Below, piece after piece: positions 1-7,352 of a stretch of DNA of 19,161 nt (its first letter is position 1; each line of letters starts with the position of its first letter). The position numbers were made by a program, and so were the translations under genes. The stretch covers positions 1 to 19,161 of the forward strand of contig JBDSLU010000320.1 in NCBI GenBank assembly GCA_039916225.1, in the 5' to 3' direction. The notes under the pieces are model-generated. The model did no database searches. It was not told where the DNA came from and saw only the letters and a list, made by a program, of their open reading frames with translations. Origin of the DNA: JBDSLU01 sp039916225. GTDB taxonomy: Bacteria; Acidobacteriota; Vicinamibacteria; Vicinamibacterales; Vicinamibacteraceae.

Positions 1-305
1 TCGAACGATGCTTGTCACGCTGCGCCGCGCCGGAACGCGGCTCGCCGGCCTGCGGAGCAGTCGCGCAACCGGATGCCCGACGCGATCTGGCCGCGCGACG
101 CAACAGGGATTCGGATGGGCGCTCGCGACGGAGACGAGGCCGACGGCATCGTTGGCCGCGCGACGTGGCCCCCCGGTGACTCGAGACTCGATGGGAAGCC
201 CGCGACGGAGCGGGGCGGACGACGGCGAGGGAAAACGTCAGGCGAAGTCGCGCTGAAACGCGACCTCACCTGCAGAACTCTACCGTGCCCCGGTGAAGCG
301 CCGCG
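1..305. other. No supportable gene; GC-rich flank downstream of the protease gene
   Basis: I see no gene here. Short open frames exist on both strands, but all are Arg/Pro/Ser/Ala-rich, lack a recognisable domain and look like products of high-GC sequence. A 13-bp direct repeat, TGGCCGCGCGACG, occurs at 88-100 and 153-165. The only structured element is the small hairpin at 247-264, listed separately. The left edge of the window cuts the region, so a gene further left cannot be excluded. Confidence 0.6.
247..264 (-). terminator. Weak candidate terminator hairpin after the protease gene
   Basis: A perfect 6-bp stem (GTCGCG / CGCGAC) with a 6-nt loop lies about 40 nt beyond the protease stop codon. 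Read on the minus strand, the nearest T-rich stretch (GTTTT) comes only some 10 nt after the stem, so it is a poor intrinsic terminator. It is listed because nothing better is seen downstream of this gene. Confidence 0.25.
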
Positions 306-2390
306 CTAGTCGCAGCGCCCGAAATCGAGGCCGAGGGCCAGCGATGCCGGGATGAGGAACTCCGGCACCACCAGCTGGATACCGCGTCGTGTCGGCAGGC
401 ACACGAAGTAGAGGGGGCTGTTGCCGACCTGACCGGCCCGCTTGGCTGCGGCGTAGGCATCGATCAGCCCGAAGCCCCAGGTCGTGTCGAAGCCGGGCGT
501 GCCGCGCTCGAGCGAGGTCTCGCGGAGAATGCGAGCGATGCCGGCCGGGTTGAGGCCCGGATTGACGTCCTTCAGCAGAACGGCGACCGCCGCCGCGTGC
601 GGCGCCGACGCCGAGGTCCCGAAGAACGGCGTGACGAAGTTGACGCCGGTCACCGAGGTACCGTCGGTCGCGGTGGTGTTCGGCTTGCGCCGCACCTCCG
701 GCGCCGGCGCGCCGGCGGGCGTGAAGAAGATCCGCGACGGCCCGCGCGAGCTGTACTCCTCGATGACGTCGAGGCCCGGGTTGGCGGTGCCGTCGATGTT
801 CTCGACCGCTCCGGTGGCCGCGACGGCCATGGCGCCGCGGCTGGCGGCGTGACCGAAGACGCTGCCCTCGGCGATGTTCTTCGACGCGTCGACGGCGAAG
901 AAGCCGTTGAACTGCAGCTCCAGCAGCGACGTCGGGCTGGCGAAGAAGCGGTCGATGACCATGAAGAAGCGCTTCACCGTCCCGGCCGGCCCCGGTCCCG
1001 GGAACTCGTTGACCACGAAGGCGACTTCGATCGGGTCGTCGTCGCCGTCCTGCGGGTCGAAGCCCGGACCGCCAATCGGGAAGTCGCTGGCCGGATCGCC
1101 GGCCAGGTCGCCGTCCTCGTCGAAGATGTAGATGTCGTAGTCGTTCGCCGACCCGCCGAACGGATCGTTCCACTGCATGAAGGCGGCGAAGAAGTTGCCG
1201 TTGCCGGCGACCAGTCCGTCCCAGCCGATGTCGGACGGCAGACCGGCGACGGTGCCGAAGTCGTGCGTGTCGAGCGGGAAGATGAAGTCGTCACCGGGCA
1301 CGACGTCGCTGTAGACGTGCTCGTAGTGGGCGTCGGCCGAGTTGCCCGCCGACGAGAAATAGGACACGCCGTGCGCCGCCGCGGCGTCGACCGCCTGCGC
1401 GATCACGCCGTCCTGGAAGAACGGCTCGGTGAGGTAGGCGAGGTCGTCGACGATCACGTCGGCGCCCTTGCCGCCGAAGGCCTCGGTCGCGAGCCACGTC
1501 ACCGCGTCGGCCAGGCCCTGCTGGCCGCTGTCGCCGAAGCCCGGGCAGAACGCCAGTGCGGCGCCCGGCGCGACGTCGTGGACGATCTCGAGCATCGCCG
1601 TGCCTTCGTCGCCGGCGTTGTCGTTCAGCGGGCACAGCTCGACCCGCGGCAGGCCGGCCTTGGTCGCCGGGATGTCGCCAGTCGCGGTCGGCGCCGCGAT
1701 GCTCGCGATGCCGTCCGAGATGACGCCGATGCGGATGGACTTACCGGAGACGCGCAACTGCTGCTGGACGCGATCGGCGCGCAGCGCCGCCACACCTTCC
1801 GACAGCACCGAGCCGGCGTGGATCTGGGCGCCGATGATCGGCGAGATCCTGGCCACGACGGCCTGCGCTGCGACGCGATCGATCTCGGCGGCGGACAGTG
1901 CGGCATACAGCACGCGCCGATCCTCGCTGACCCGGGCGATGCGGATGCCGAGGGCGCGGATGGCGGCCTCAGCGTCGGGACCGCCGCGCAGGTGGATGCG
2001 GGCCCGGACCGAGCCGTCGGGCTCGACGCCGAGGATCGGCAGGCGGCTGCGCATCATGCGCACGCGGCTGGCCGGTGCCGGATCGGCGGTGGCAGAGGCG
2101 CGCTGATAGGCGCGCAGCAACGCGCCGACCTTGACCTCCTGGCCGGCCCGCGAGGCCTTCAACGCGCGCTGACGGGCGAGCGTCGCGTCGACCTTGGCGC
2201 GAACCTCGGGCGACAGCGCGGCGTTGGTCTGCCACGTCGACGGATCGACCCGCAAGGTCTGCTTGATGTGCGGATTGGCGAGCACGCGCGCGTCGGGCTG
2301 CTGCGCCCACGCGGAAGTTGCAGCGAACAGGCATACGACGACGAGCGCCGCCACACTCGGACGGCGCGCACCCAACGAGAGTCTGACCAC
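306..2390 (-). CDS. Secreted subtilase-like serine protease (S8/S53-type) with Glu in place of the catalytic His
   Basis: This is a 694-residue predicted exported protein. I chose the GTG start because AAGGAG lies 7 nt upstream and because it gives a clean signal peptide: basic start, hydrophobic core at about residues 11-27, then a SAWA-QQ cleavage site. Longer in-frame starts up to 2558 run into the rplQ terminator. Residues ~30-215 look like a propeptide. The catalytic domain follows: Asp226 (VISDGI), a DEGTAM motif at 261-266 where subtilases have His-Gly-Thr, oxyanion Asn350 (SSAGN) and nucleophile Ser593 (GTSASAPH). Glu262 therefore occupies the position of the S8 catalytic His, which resembles the Ser-Glu-Asp chemistry of sedolisins. 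Residues ~365-505 between Asn350 and Ser593 form an acidic, aromatic inserted domain of beta-sandwich type. The C-terminus is short, with Cys664 and Cys693 as a possible disulfide. The gene has its own candidate promoter and is probably unrelated to the ribosomal operon. Its substrate is unknown. Confidence 0.85.
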   Translation of the reverse strand: MVRLSLGARRPSVAALVVVCLFAATSAWAQQPDARVLANPHIKQTLRVDPSTWQTNAALSPEVRAKVDATLARQRALKASRAGQEVKVGALLRAYQRASATADPAPASRVRMMRSRLPILGVEPDGSVRARIHLRGGPDAEAAIRALGIRIARVSEDRRVLYAALSAAEIDRVAAQAVVARISPIIGAQIHAGSVLSEGVAALRADRVQQQLRVSGKSIRIGVISDGIASIAAPTATGDIPATKAGLPRVELCPLNDNAGDEGTAMLEIVHDVAPGAALAFCPGFGDSGQQGLADAVTWLATEAFGGKGADVIVDDLAYLTEPFFQDGVIAQAVDAAAAHGVSYFSSAGNSADAHYEHVYSDVVPGDDFIFPLDTHDFGTVAGLPSDIGWDGLVAGNGNFFAAFMQWNDPFGGSANDYDIYIFDEDGDLAGDPASDFPIGGPGFDPQDGDDDPIEVAFVVNEFPGPGPAGTVKRFFMVIDRFFASPTSLLELQFNGFFAVDASKNIAEGSVFGHAASRGAMAVAATGAVENIDGTANPGLDVIEEYSSRGPSRIFFTPAGAPAPEVRRKPNTTATDGTSVTGVNFVTPFFGTSASAPHAAAVAVLLKDVNPGLNPAGIARILRETSLERGTPGFDTTWGFGLIDAYAAAKRAGQVGNSPLYFVCLPTRRGIQLVVPEFLIPASLALGLDFGRCD

Positions 2391-2470
2391 GGACAGCTCC
2401 TTCGAAAAACAGCGCCGCTCACGAACAAGGACGCCCGAGACCGGCCACCGACCAAGGGGGCGAGGCGCCG

Positions 2471-2499
2471 ATGCTAGCGCATGGCCATCACGCCGTCCA
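2471..2499 (-). promoter_or_regulatory. Candidate sigma70-type promoter for the protease gene
   Basis: On the minus strand TGGACG (2499-2494) and TAGCAT (2476-2471) are separated by exactly 17 bp. Each box matches four of six consensus positions. It lies between the rplQ terminator and the protease GTG, giving a leader of roughly 75 nt. This is a pattern match only; high-GC lineages often have divergent promoters. Confidence 0.35.
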
Positions 2500-2540
2500 T
2501 GACGTCCACGTACTGTCGAGACGGCAGAGAGGCGCGCCGT

Positions 2541-2569
2541 ACAGACGAAAGGCCCCATGCGGGGCCTTC
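2541..2569 (-). terminator. Intrinsic terminator of the ribosomal protein operon
   Basis: A perfect 8-bp stem, AAGGCCCC (2549-2556) and GGGGCCTT (2561-2568), encloses a 4-nt loop. On the minus strand it is followed by TTTCGTCTGT. It starts about 60 nt after the rplQ stop codon and separates the ribosomal block from the protease gene. It is the only good intrinsic terminator on the coding strand in the window. Confidence 0.85.
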
Positions 2570-2629
2570 CGTATTCGGCAGCGATTGCCGAGCCACCCTG
2601 ACGGGCGGATTCGATGCGAGCAAGCCCGA

Positions 2630-3205
2630 CTATTCGTCGGTCTTGGCCTTCTTGGTCGCGCGCTTCTTGGGCTCGGCCTTCTTCGTGTCGGCTTCACCTT
2701 CGGCGGCCGGCGCCGCTTTCTTGCCGCGCAGACGGTTGGCGGCCGCCTGCAAGCGGCCGCGCACGCCGCTGGCCTTCGGCGCGTCGGCGGCTTCGCCTTC
2801 GGCCTCGAGGTTGGGGTTGTATTCGCTGCCGACAAGCTCGATGCGGGCCATGTCGGCGCTGTCACCGCGGCGCGGTCCCACCTTCAGCAGGCGCGTGTAG
2901 CCACCCGGCCGCTCCTGGAAGCGCGGCGCGATCGCGTCGAACAGCTTGTCCACCACCTTGACGTCGGCCAGATCCCGGGAGACGTGGCGGCGGGCGTTCA
3001 TCAGCTTCTTCTCGGCGTCACCGGCGGCGATACCCCGCTTGGCAACCGTGATCAGCTTCTCGACGAACGGGCGCAGCTCACGCGCCTTCGGCACCGTGGT
3101 CTCGATGTGCTCGTGCCGCAGCAACGCCGTGGCCTGGTTGCGCAGCAGCGAGATGCGGTGCTCGGTGACCCGACCGAGCTTGCGATGGGCGACTCGATGT
3201 CTCAT
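2630..3205 (-). CDS. rplQ: Large subunit ribosomal protein bL17 with a long C-terminal tail
   Basis: bL17 is a structural protein of the 50S subunit, bound to 23S rRNA near the exit-tunnel side. The first ~131 residues carry the whole family: the MRHRVAHRKLGR start, the basic LRNQATALLRHE segment, and the RLLKVGPRRGDSADMARIEL block ending at GSEYNPN. The usual length is about 115-130 residues, but this protein has 191. The extra ~60 residues are Ala/Lys/Glu-rich and presumably disordered, ending in a lysine-rich stretch. It is the last gene of the alpha part, 33 nt after rpoA, preceded by GGAAGAG and followed by the operon terminator. Identity is certain; the role of the tail is unknown. Confidence 0.98.
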   Translation of the reverse strand: MRHRVAHRKLGRVTEHRISLLRNQATALLRHEHIETTVPKARELRPFVEKLITVAKRGIAAGDAEKKLMNARRHVSRDLADVKVVDKLFDAIAPRFQERPGGYTRLLKVGPRRGDSADMARIELVGSEYNPNLEAEGEAADAPKASGVRGRLQAAANRLRGKKAAPAAEGEADTKKAEPKKRATKKAKTDE

Positions 3206-3238
3206 GACGGCGTTCTCTTCCGATACCGGCCCTGACCG

Positions 3239-4222
<984 letters not shown>

Positions 4223-4237
4223 GTCTGGTCCTTTCGC

Positions 4238-4867
4238 TTACTTCGAGTAGAGCTCGACGATGAGCTGTTCCTGCACGGGCAGGTTGATCTGTTCGCGCGT
4301 CGGGATGGAGAGCACCCGGCCCAGCGTGTTGGCGGCATCCACCTGGAGCCACTCCGGCACGCCGCGGCCCTTGACCTCCTCGATCGCGTGGGCCACGACC
4401 GCGCTCTTGGCGCTCGACTCGCGAACCCGCACCTCGTCCCCCATCTTCACCGCGTAGGACGGGATGTCGACCTTCTTGCCGTTAATCAGGAAGTGCCCGT
4501 GCCGCACCAGCTGCCGCGCCTGGGGACGCGAGGTGGCGAAGCCGAGACGGTAGACGACGTTGTCGAGCCGCGTCTCGAGCGACTGGAGCAGCATCACGCC
4601 GGTGACGCCGCGGTGGCGGGCCGCCGATTCGAAATAGCGGCGGAACTGGTTTTCGAGCACGCCGTAGGTGCGCTTGACCTTCTGCTTCTCGCGCAGCTGG
4701 ATGCCGTAGCCCACCATCTTCTTCACGCGGGCCTTGCCATGCTGGCCGGGCGGCTGGTTGCGCTTCTCGATCGCGCACTTGGAGGTGTAGCAGCGCTCGC
4801 CCTTGAGGACCAGCTTCATGCCTTCGCGTCGGCAAAGGCGACAGACCGGACCGTTGTAACGTGCCAT
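4238..4867 (-). CDS. rpsD: Small subunit ribosomal protein uS4, zinc-binding form
   Basis: uS4 is a primary 16S rRNA-binding protein that initiates 30S assembly and forms part of the mRNA entry site. In many bacteria it also represses its own operon. It has 209 residues, normal for the family. The N-terminus carries four cysteines, Cys9, Cys12, Cys26 and Cys31 (CxxC-x13-CxxxxC), the zinc-binding version. The S4 RNA-binding domain follows from about residue 97 (LETRLDNVVYRLGFATSRPQ region), with RQLVRHGHFLINGKKVDIPS just after. The ATG is preceded by AGAGGAA. An unusually long, structured 206-nt gap separates it from rpsK upstream, while rpoA begins 15 nt downstream. Confidence 0.99.
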   Translation of the reverse strand: MARYNGPVCRLCRREGMKLVLKGERCYTSKCAIEKRNQPPGQHGKARVKKMVGYGIQLREKQKVKRTYGVLENQFRRYFESAARHRGVTGVMLLQSLETRLDNVVYRLGFATSRPQARQLVRHGHFLINGKKVDIPSYAVKMGDEVRVRESSAKSAVVAHAIEEVKGRGVPEWLQVDAANTLGRVLSIPTREQINLPVQEQLIVELYSK

Positions 4868-4880
4868 CGATTCCTCTTGC

Positions 4881-4959
4881 CCCGCCGAAGCTCCGAAGGA
4901 GCGGAGGCGGGTCGAACGTCGGTTCGAGTGCCGCGCCGTAGCGCGTGAGCGCGAAGGCG
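4881..4959. repeat. Two REP-like imperfect hairpin units in the rpsK–rpsD gap
   Basis: Two hairpins of the same design stand in tandem, about 53 nt apart. Unit 1 (4881-4911) has outer stem CCCGCC/GGCGGG, a 3x3 internal loop GAA/GGA, and inner stem GCTCC/GGAGC with loop GAA. Unit 2 (4934-4959) has outer stem CGCC/GGCG, a 3x3 internal loop GTA/GAA, and inner stem GCGC/GCGC with loop GTGA. Both are followed by closely matching 3' sequence (GGCGGG, then T or C, then CGA). The inner stems differ in sequence but keep pairing, as expected for REP-like dispersed repeats or for conserved RNA structure. Confidence 0.65.
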
Positions 4960-4964
4960 GGCCG

Positions 4965-5065
4965 ACAGGCTCATGGAGCTCCTTCCAGCGGACGGAGCCC
5001 GGTTGACCGTGCGGGGCTGAGCCTGTTCAGCGTCCCGCGCGGGATGGCGGAGCAATGGCTCCGCC
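4965..5065. repeat. Further inverted repeats next to rpsK's stop codon
   Basis: Three perfect inverted repeats are packed here. GGCGGAGC (5046-5053) and GCTCCGCC (5058-5065) form an 8-bp hairpin with loop AATG, only 8 nt after the rpsK stop codon. TCCCGCGCGGGA (5033-5044) is a 12-bp palindrome. ACAGGCTCA (4965-4973) can pair with TGAGCCTGT (5018-5026) across 44 nt. No T-tract follows any of them on the minus strand, so they are not obvious terminators. They could be leader structure for rpsD, processing sites or repeat debris. Confidence 0.55.
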
Positions 5066-5073
5066 GCAAGGCA

Positions 5074-5511
5074 TCAGACGCGGCGCCGCTTCGGCGGCCG
5101 GCAGCCGTTGTGGGGGATTGGGGTGACGTCGCGGATCGACTTGACGTCGATGCCGATGGTCTGCAGCGCGCGGACCGCCGACTCGCGGCCGGCGCCCGGA
5201 CCCTTGACCCGGACTTCCAGCGAGCGCATGCCGACGCCCTGGGCCGCCTTGCCCGCGCTGATCGCGGCCTGGGTCGCCGCGAACGGCGTGCCCTTGCGCG
5301 ATCCCTTGAAGCCGATGCCGCCGGCGCTCGACCACGACACGACGTTGCCCTCGACGTCGGTGATCGTGATCACGGTGTTGTTGAAGGAGGCCTGGATGTG
5401 CGCGTAGCCGTGGTGGACGACACGCTTCTCGCCGCGTTTCTTGAACGCCTTCTTCTTGGGCTTCTTGTCGACGTCTGGCGTCGCGCCTTCGGGTGCTTCA
5501 GTCTTGGCCAT
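5074..5511 (-). CDS. rpsK: Small subunit ribosomal protein uS11
   Basis: uS11 sits on the 30S platform near the E site and contacts the mRNA Shine–Dalgarno region. The core is unmistakable: HIQASFNNTVITITD, the SSAGGIGFKGSRKGTPFAA block, GPGAGRESAVRAL, and the terminal NGCRPPKRRRV. It has 145 residues, about 15 more than usual. The extra length is an N-terminal, Lys- and acid-rich extension before the usual basic start (residues ~1-20). The start codon has only a weak Shine–Dalgarno match, and rpsM ends 44 nt upstream. The gene is followed by the structured 206-nt gap before rpsD. Confidence 0.99.
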   Translation of the reverse strand: MAKTEAPEGATPDVDKKPKKKAFKKRGEKRVVHHGYAHIQASFNNTVITITDVEGNVVSWSSAGGIGFKGSRKGTPFAATQAAISAGKAAQGVGMRSLEVRVKGPGAGRESAVRALQTIGIDVKSIRDVTPIPHNGCRPPKRRRV

Positions 5512-5555
5512 GATGTTCTGTCGGTCGCGGACGAGCGGGATCGATCGCCGTCAGG

Positions 5556-5930
5556 CTACGTCGTCTTCTTCTTGGCGACCGCGCCGCGGCGCGGCCCCTT
5601 GCGGGTGCGGGCGTTGGTCTTGGTGCGCTGGCCGCGGAGCGGCAGGTTGCGGCGGTGGCGCAGGCCGCGATAGCTGCCGATTTCCATCAGCCGCTTGATG
5701 TTGAGCGAGATCTCCTTGCGGAGGTCCCCCTCGACGCCGCCCACTTCCTCGATGACCCGGCTGATGTTCCGGACGTCGTCCTCGGTCAGGTCCTTGACAC
5801 GAATGTCGCGACCGACGCCGGCGGACGTCAGAATGTCGTTCGAGCGCTTCCGCCCGATGCCGTAAATATAGGTCAGCCCGATTTCGACGCGCTTGGTACG
5901 CGGAAGATCCACACCGGCGATACGTGCCAT
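5556..5930 (-). CDS. rpsM: Small subunit ribosomal protein uS13
   Basis: uS13 lies in the head of the 30S subunit and makes inter-subunit bridges and contact with P-site tRNA through its basic tail. It has 124 residues, normal length. The start MARIAGVDLPRTKRVEIGLTY, the YGIGRKRS helix-turn motif, the SYRGLRHRRNLPLRGQRTKTN block and a Lys/Arg-rich C-terminus ending in KKKTT are all typical. It begins 7 nt after rpmJ, with GGGATAGG as a weak ribosome binding site overlapping the rpmJ stop, so the two are probably coupled. Confidence 0.99.
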   Translation of the reverse strand: MARIAGVDLPRTKRVEIGLTYIYGIGRKRSNDILTSAGVGRDIRVKDLTEDDVRNISRVIEEVGGVEGDLRKEISLNIKRLMEIGSYRGLRHRRNLPLRGQRTKTNARTRKGPRRGAVAKKKTT

Positions 5931-5937
5931 ACGATGC

Positions 5938-6051
5938 CTATCCCTGACGCTGCTTGTGCTTGGCGTTGGTGCAGATGACGCGGACCACGCCGCGGCGGCG
6001 GATCACCTTGCACTTGTCGCACATCCGCTTGACTGATGCCCTGACCTTCAT
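5938..6051 (-). CDS. rpmJ: Large subunit ribosomal protein bL36, zinc-binding form
   Basis: bL36 is the smallest 50S protein and binds 23S rRNA near the base of the GTPase-associated region. The 37-codon frame translates to a standard bL36: MKVRASVKRMCDKC at the start and TNAKHKQRQG at the end. Zinc ligands Cys11, Cys14, Cys27 and His32 are all present, so this is the zinc form, not the cysteine-free paralogue. GGAG sits 4 nt before the ATG. It stands between infA (183 nt away, with a hairpin in between) and rpsM (7 nt). Confidence 0.98.
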   Translation of the reverse strand: MKVRASVKRMCDKCKVIRRRGVVRVICTNAKHKQRQG

Positions 6052-6076
6052 CGTTCTCCGACCTGGCCTTCTGCGC

Positions 6077-6101
6077 GGGTACTCCGGTGAACCGGGGACC
6101 C
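6077..6101 (-). promoter_or_regulatory. Stem-loop in the infA–rpmJ gap, just upstream of the rpmJ start
   Basis: GGGT (6077-6080) pairs with ACCC (6098-6101) and CTCCGG (6082-6087) with CCGGGG (6092-6097, one G·U pair), around loop TGAA with a single bulged A at 6081. It ends 25 nt before the rpmJ ATG. There is no T-tract on the minus strand, so it is not a standard terminator. The rest of the 183-nt gap shows no convincing promoter. A regulatory or processing role is inference only. Confidence 0.4.
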
Positions 6102-6234
6102 ACGCGAAACTCCCATACTGCCACGAAACCGGCCCATCTGCCTAGCCTGGGCGCACATCGCCCAACGACCGTCATCCGGACCCGCCCGGCGTTTCAACGA
6201 GCCCGACCCCAGGCGAGCCACGATGGCCCCCGCG

Positions 6235-6552
6235 TCAGGTCCGTTCACCGAGGCGCGCCACGATTGCGCCGCGGGTCAAATCCCGGGGCGACAGCCGCAC
6301 CCGAACCCGCTCACCGACCAGGATCCGCACGAAATTGCGTCGCGGATCCGCCGACAGATGAGCCGTGACCGTGCCGTGCGCGGCTCCTGGCCTGGCCCCC
6401 GGGCGACTCCCCGGACCGCCGTCTGCCAGCCGCACCCGGTAGAGCGCGGACGGCAACTGCGCTTCGACCACACCCTCGACCTCGACGTCGCCAGTCGGCC
6501 CATCGCCAGTCGGCCCATCGCCGGTCGGGCCATCCGCGCGTCCGGCGCTCAT
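6235..6552 (-). CDS. infA: Translation initiation factor IF-1, enlarged form
   Basis: IF-1 binds the 30S A site during initiation and helps IF-2 and IF-3 select the initiator tRNA. The OB-fold core is clear: VEVEGVVEAQLPSALYRVRLADG at about 23-45, then TAHLSADPRRNFVRILVG and VRLSPRDLTRGAIVARLG. The family is normally about 72 residues; this one has 105. The excess comes from two places. Residues 1-22 hold three copies of Gly-Pro-Thr-Gly-Asp (8-22), and residues ~46-60 are a Gly/Pro/Arg/Ala insertion in a loop between core beta strands. No alternative start lies between the ATG and the core. The gene starts 8 nt after map, and its place between map and rpmJ is canonical, so identity is firm despite the odd length. 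Confidence 0.93.
   Translation of the reverse strand: MSAGRADGPTGDGPTGDGPTGDVEVEGVVEAQLPSALYRVRLADGGPGSRPGARPGAAHGTVTAHLSADPRRNFVRILVGERVRVRLSPRDLTRGAIVARLGERT
6491..6535. repeat. Three tandem 15-bp repeats inside infA
   Basis: Two identical units CCAGTCGGCCCATCG (6491-6505, 6506-6520) are followed by a third with three changes (6521-6535). The period is five codons, so the array encodes three Gly-Pro-Thr-Gly-Asp blocks in the IF-1 N-terminal extension without breaking frame. Confidence 0.95.
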
Positions 6553-6560
6553 GGCCGGTC

Positions 6561-7352
6561 TCAGGCTCGGTCGCCGGCCGGCCCGCCCGAAACCGCTGGG
6601 GCCGACGGCAGCGCCGTCAGGATCCACGGTCCGGCCGAGGTGACGGCCACCGAATGCTCGAAATGCGCCGACAGGCTGCCGTCCGACGTCACCGCCGTCC
6701 AGCCGTCCGCCAGTACCTTCACCCCCGGCTTGCCCATGTTCACCATGGGCTCGATGGCCAGGACCATCCCCTCGGCCAGCCGCGGTCCGCGTCCGGCCGG
6801 ACCGTAGTTCGGCACCTGCGGCTCCTCGTGGAGCGCGGCGCCGATCCCATGGCCGACGAACTCGCGCACCACCGAATACCCGTGCGCCTCGACGTGCGAC
6901 TGGACGGCGTGGCCGATGTCCGAGACCCGGCCGCCGACCCGCACCGCCGCAATCCCCCGCGCCAGCGCGTCCTGGGTCACCACCAGCAGGCGCTCGGCCT
7001 CGGCGGCGATCTTGCCGACCGGCAGCGTGATGGCGCAGTCGCCGTAGAACCCGCCCAGCTTCACGCCCATGTCGAGCGAGAGGATGTCGCCCTCGCGCAG
7101 CACGCGCGGGCCCGGGATCCCGTGCACCACCTCGTGGTTGACCGAGGCGCACACCGTCGCCGGAAAGCCGCGATACCCCTTGAACGCCGGCTCGGCGCCG
7201 GCCGCGCGGACGAGCCGCTCGGCTTCGGCGTCGATCGCCACCGTGGTCGCGCCCGGCACCACCAGCGGGCGCAGGGCGTCGAGCACCCGCGCCACCAGCT
7301 GGTTGGCGGCCCGCATCTTCTCGAGCTCCGCCGCCGACTTGCAGACGATCAT
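6561..7352 (-). CDS. map: Methionine aminopeptidase, type I
   Basis: It removes the initiator methionine from nascent proteins as a dinuclear metal enzyme. The 263-residue length is normal for the short bacterial type I form, with no N-terminal SH3-binding or zinc extension. All metal ligands are visible: Asp94 (LSLDMG), Asp105 (YGDCA), His168 (FVGHGIG), Glu201 (IEPM) and Glu232 (FEHS). The substrate-contact His77 lies in NHEVVHGIP. The ATG overlaps the adk stop as ATGA and has GGAG 9 nt upstream, so it is translationally coupled to adk. The last ~15 residues are a Pro/Ala/Gly tail without family similarity. infA follows 8 nt later. Confidence 0.98.
   Translation of the reverse strand: MIVCKSAAELEKMRAANQLVARVLDALRPLVVPGATTVAIDAEAERLVRAAGAEPAFKGYRGFPATVCASVNHEVVHGIPGPRVLREGDILSLDMGVKLGGFYGDCAITLPVGKIAAEAERLLVVTQDALARGIAAVRVGGRVSDIGHAVQSHVEAHGYSVVREFVGHGIGAALHEEPQVPNYGPAGRGPRLAEGMVLAIEPMVNMGKPGVKVLADGWTAVTSDGSLSAHFEHSVAVTSAGPWILTALPSAPAVSGGPAGDRA

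Noticed and set aside
15..269. Small frames in the left flank on both strands
   Set aside because: Low-complexity Arg/Ser/Pro translations, no ribosome binding site or family signature.
280..1173. Arg-rich minus-strand frame inside the protease gene
   Set aside because: Overlaps the real protease frame in a shifted frame and has no recognisable domain.
597..2477. Long plus-strand open frame (626 codons) opposite the protease gene
   Set aside because: Arg/Asp/Val/Gly-rich translation with no domain, mirror frame of a clear protease gene in high-GC DNA.
4816..5055. Minus-strand frame spanning the rpsK–rpsD gap and the rpsD start
   Set aside because: It covers the hairpin repeats and overlaps rpsD in another frame; the Arg/Ala-rich translation reflects repeat sequence and not a protein family.
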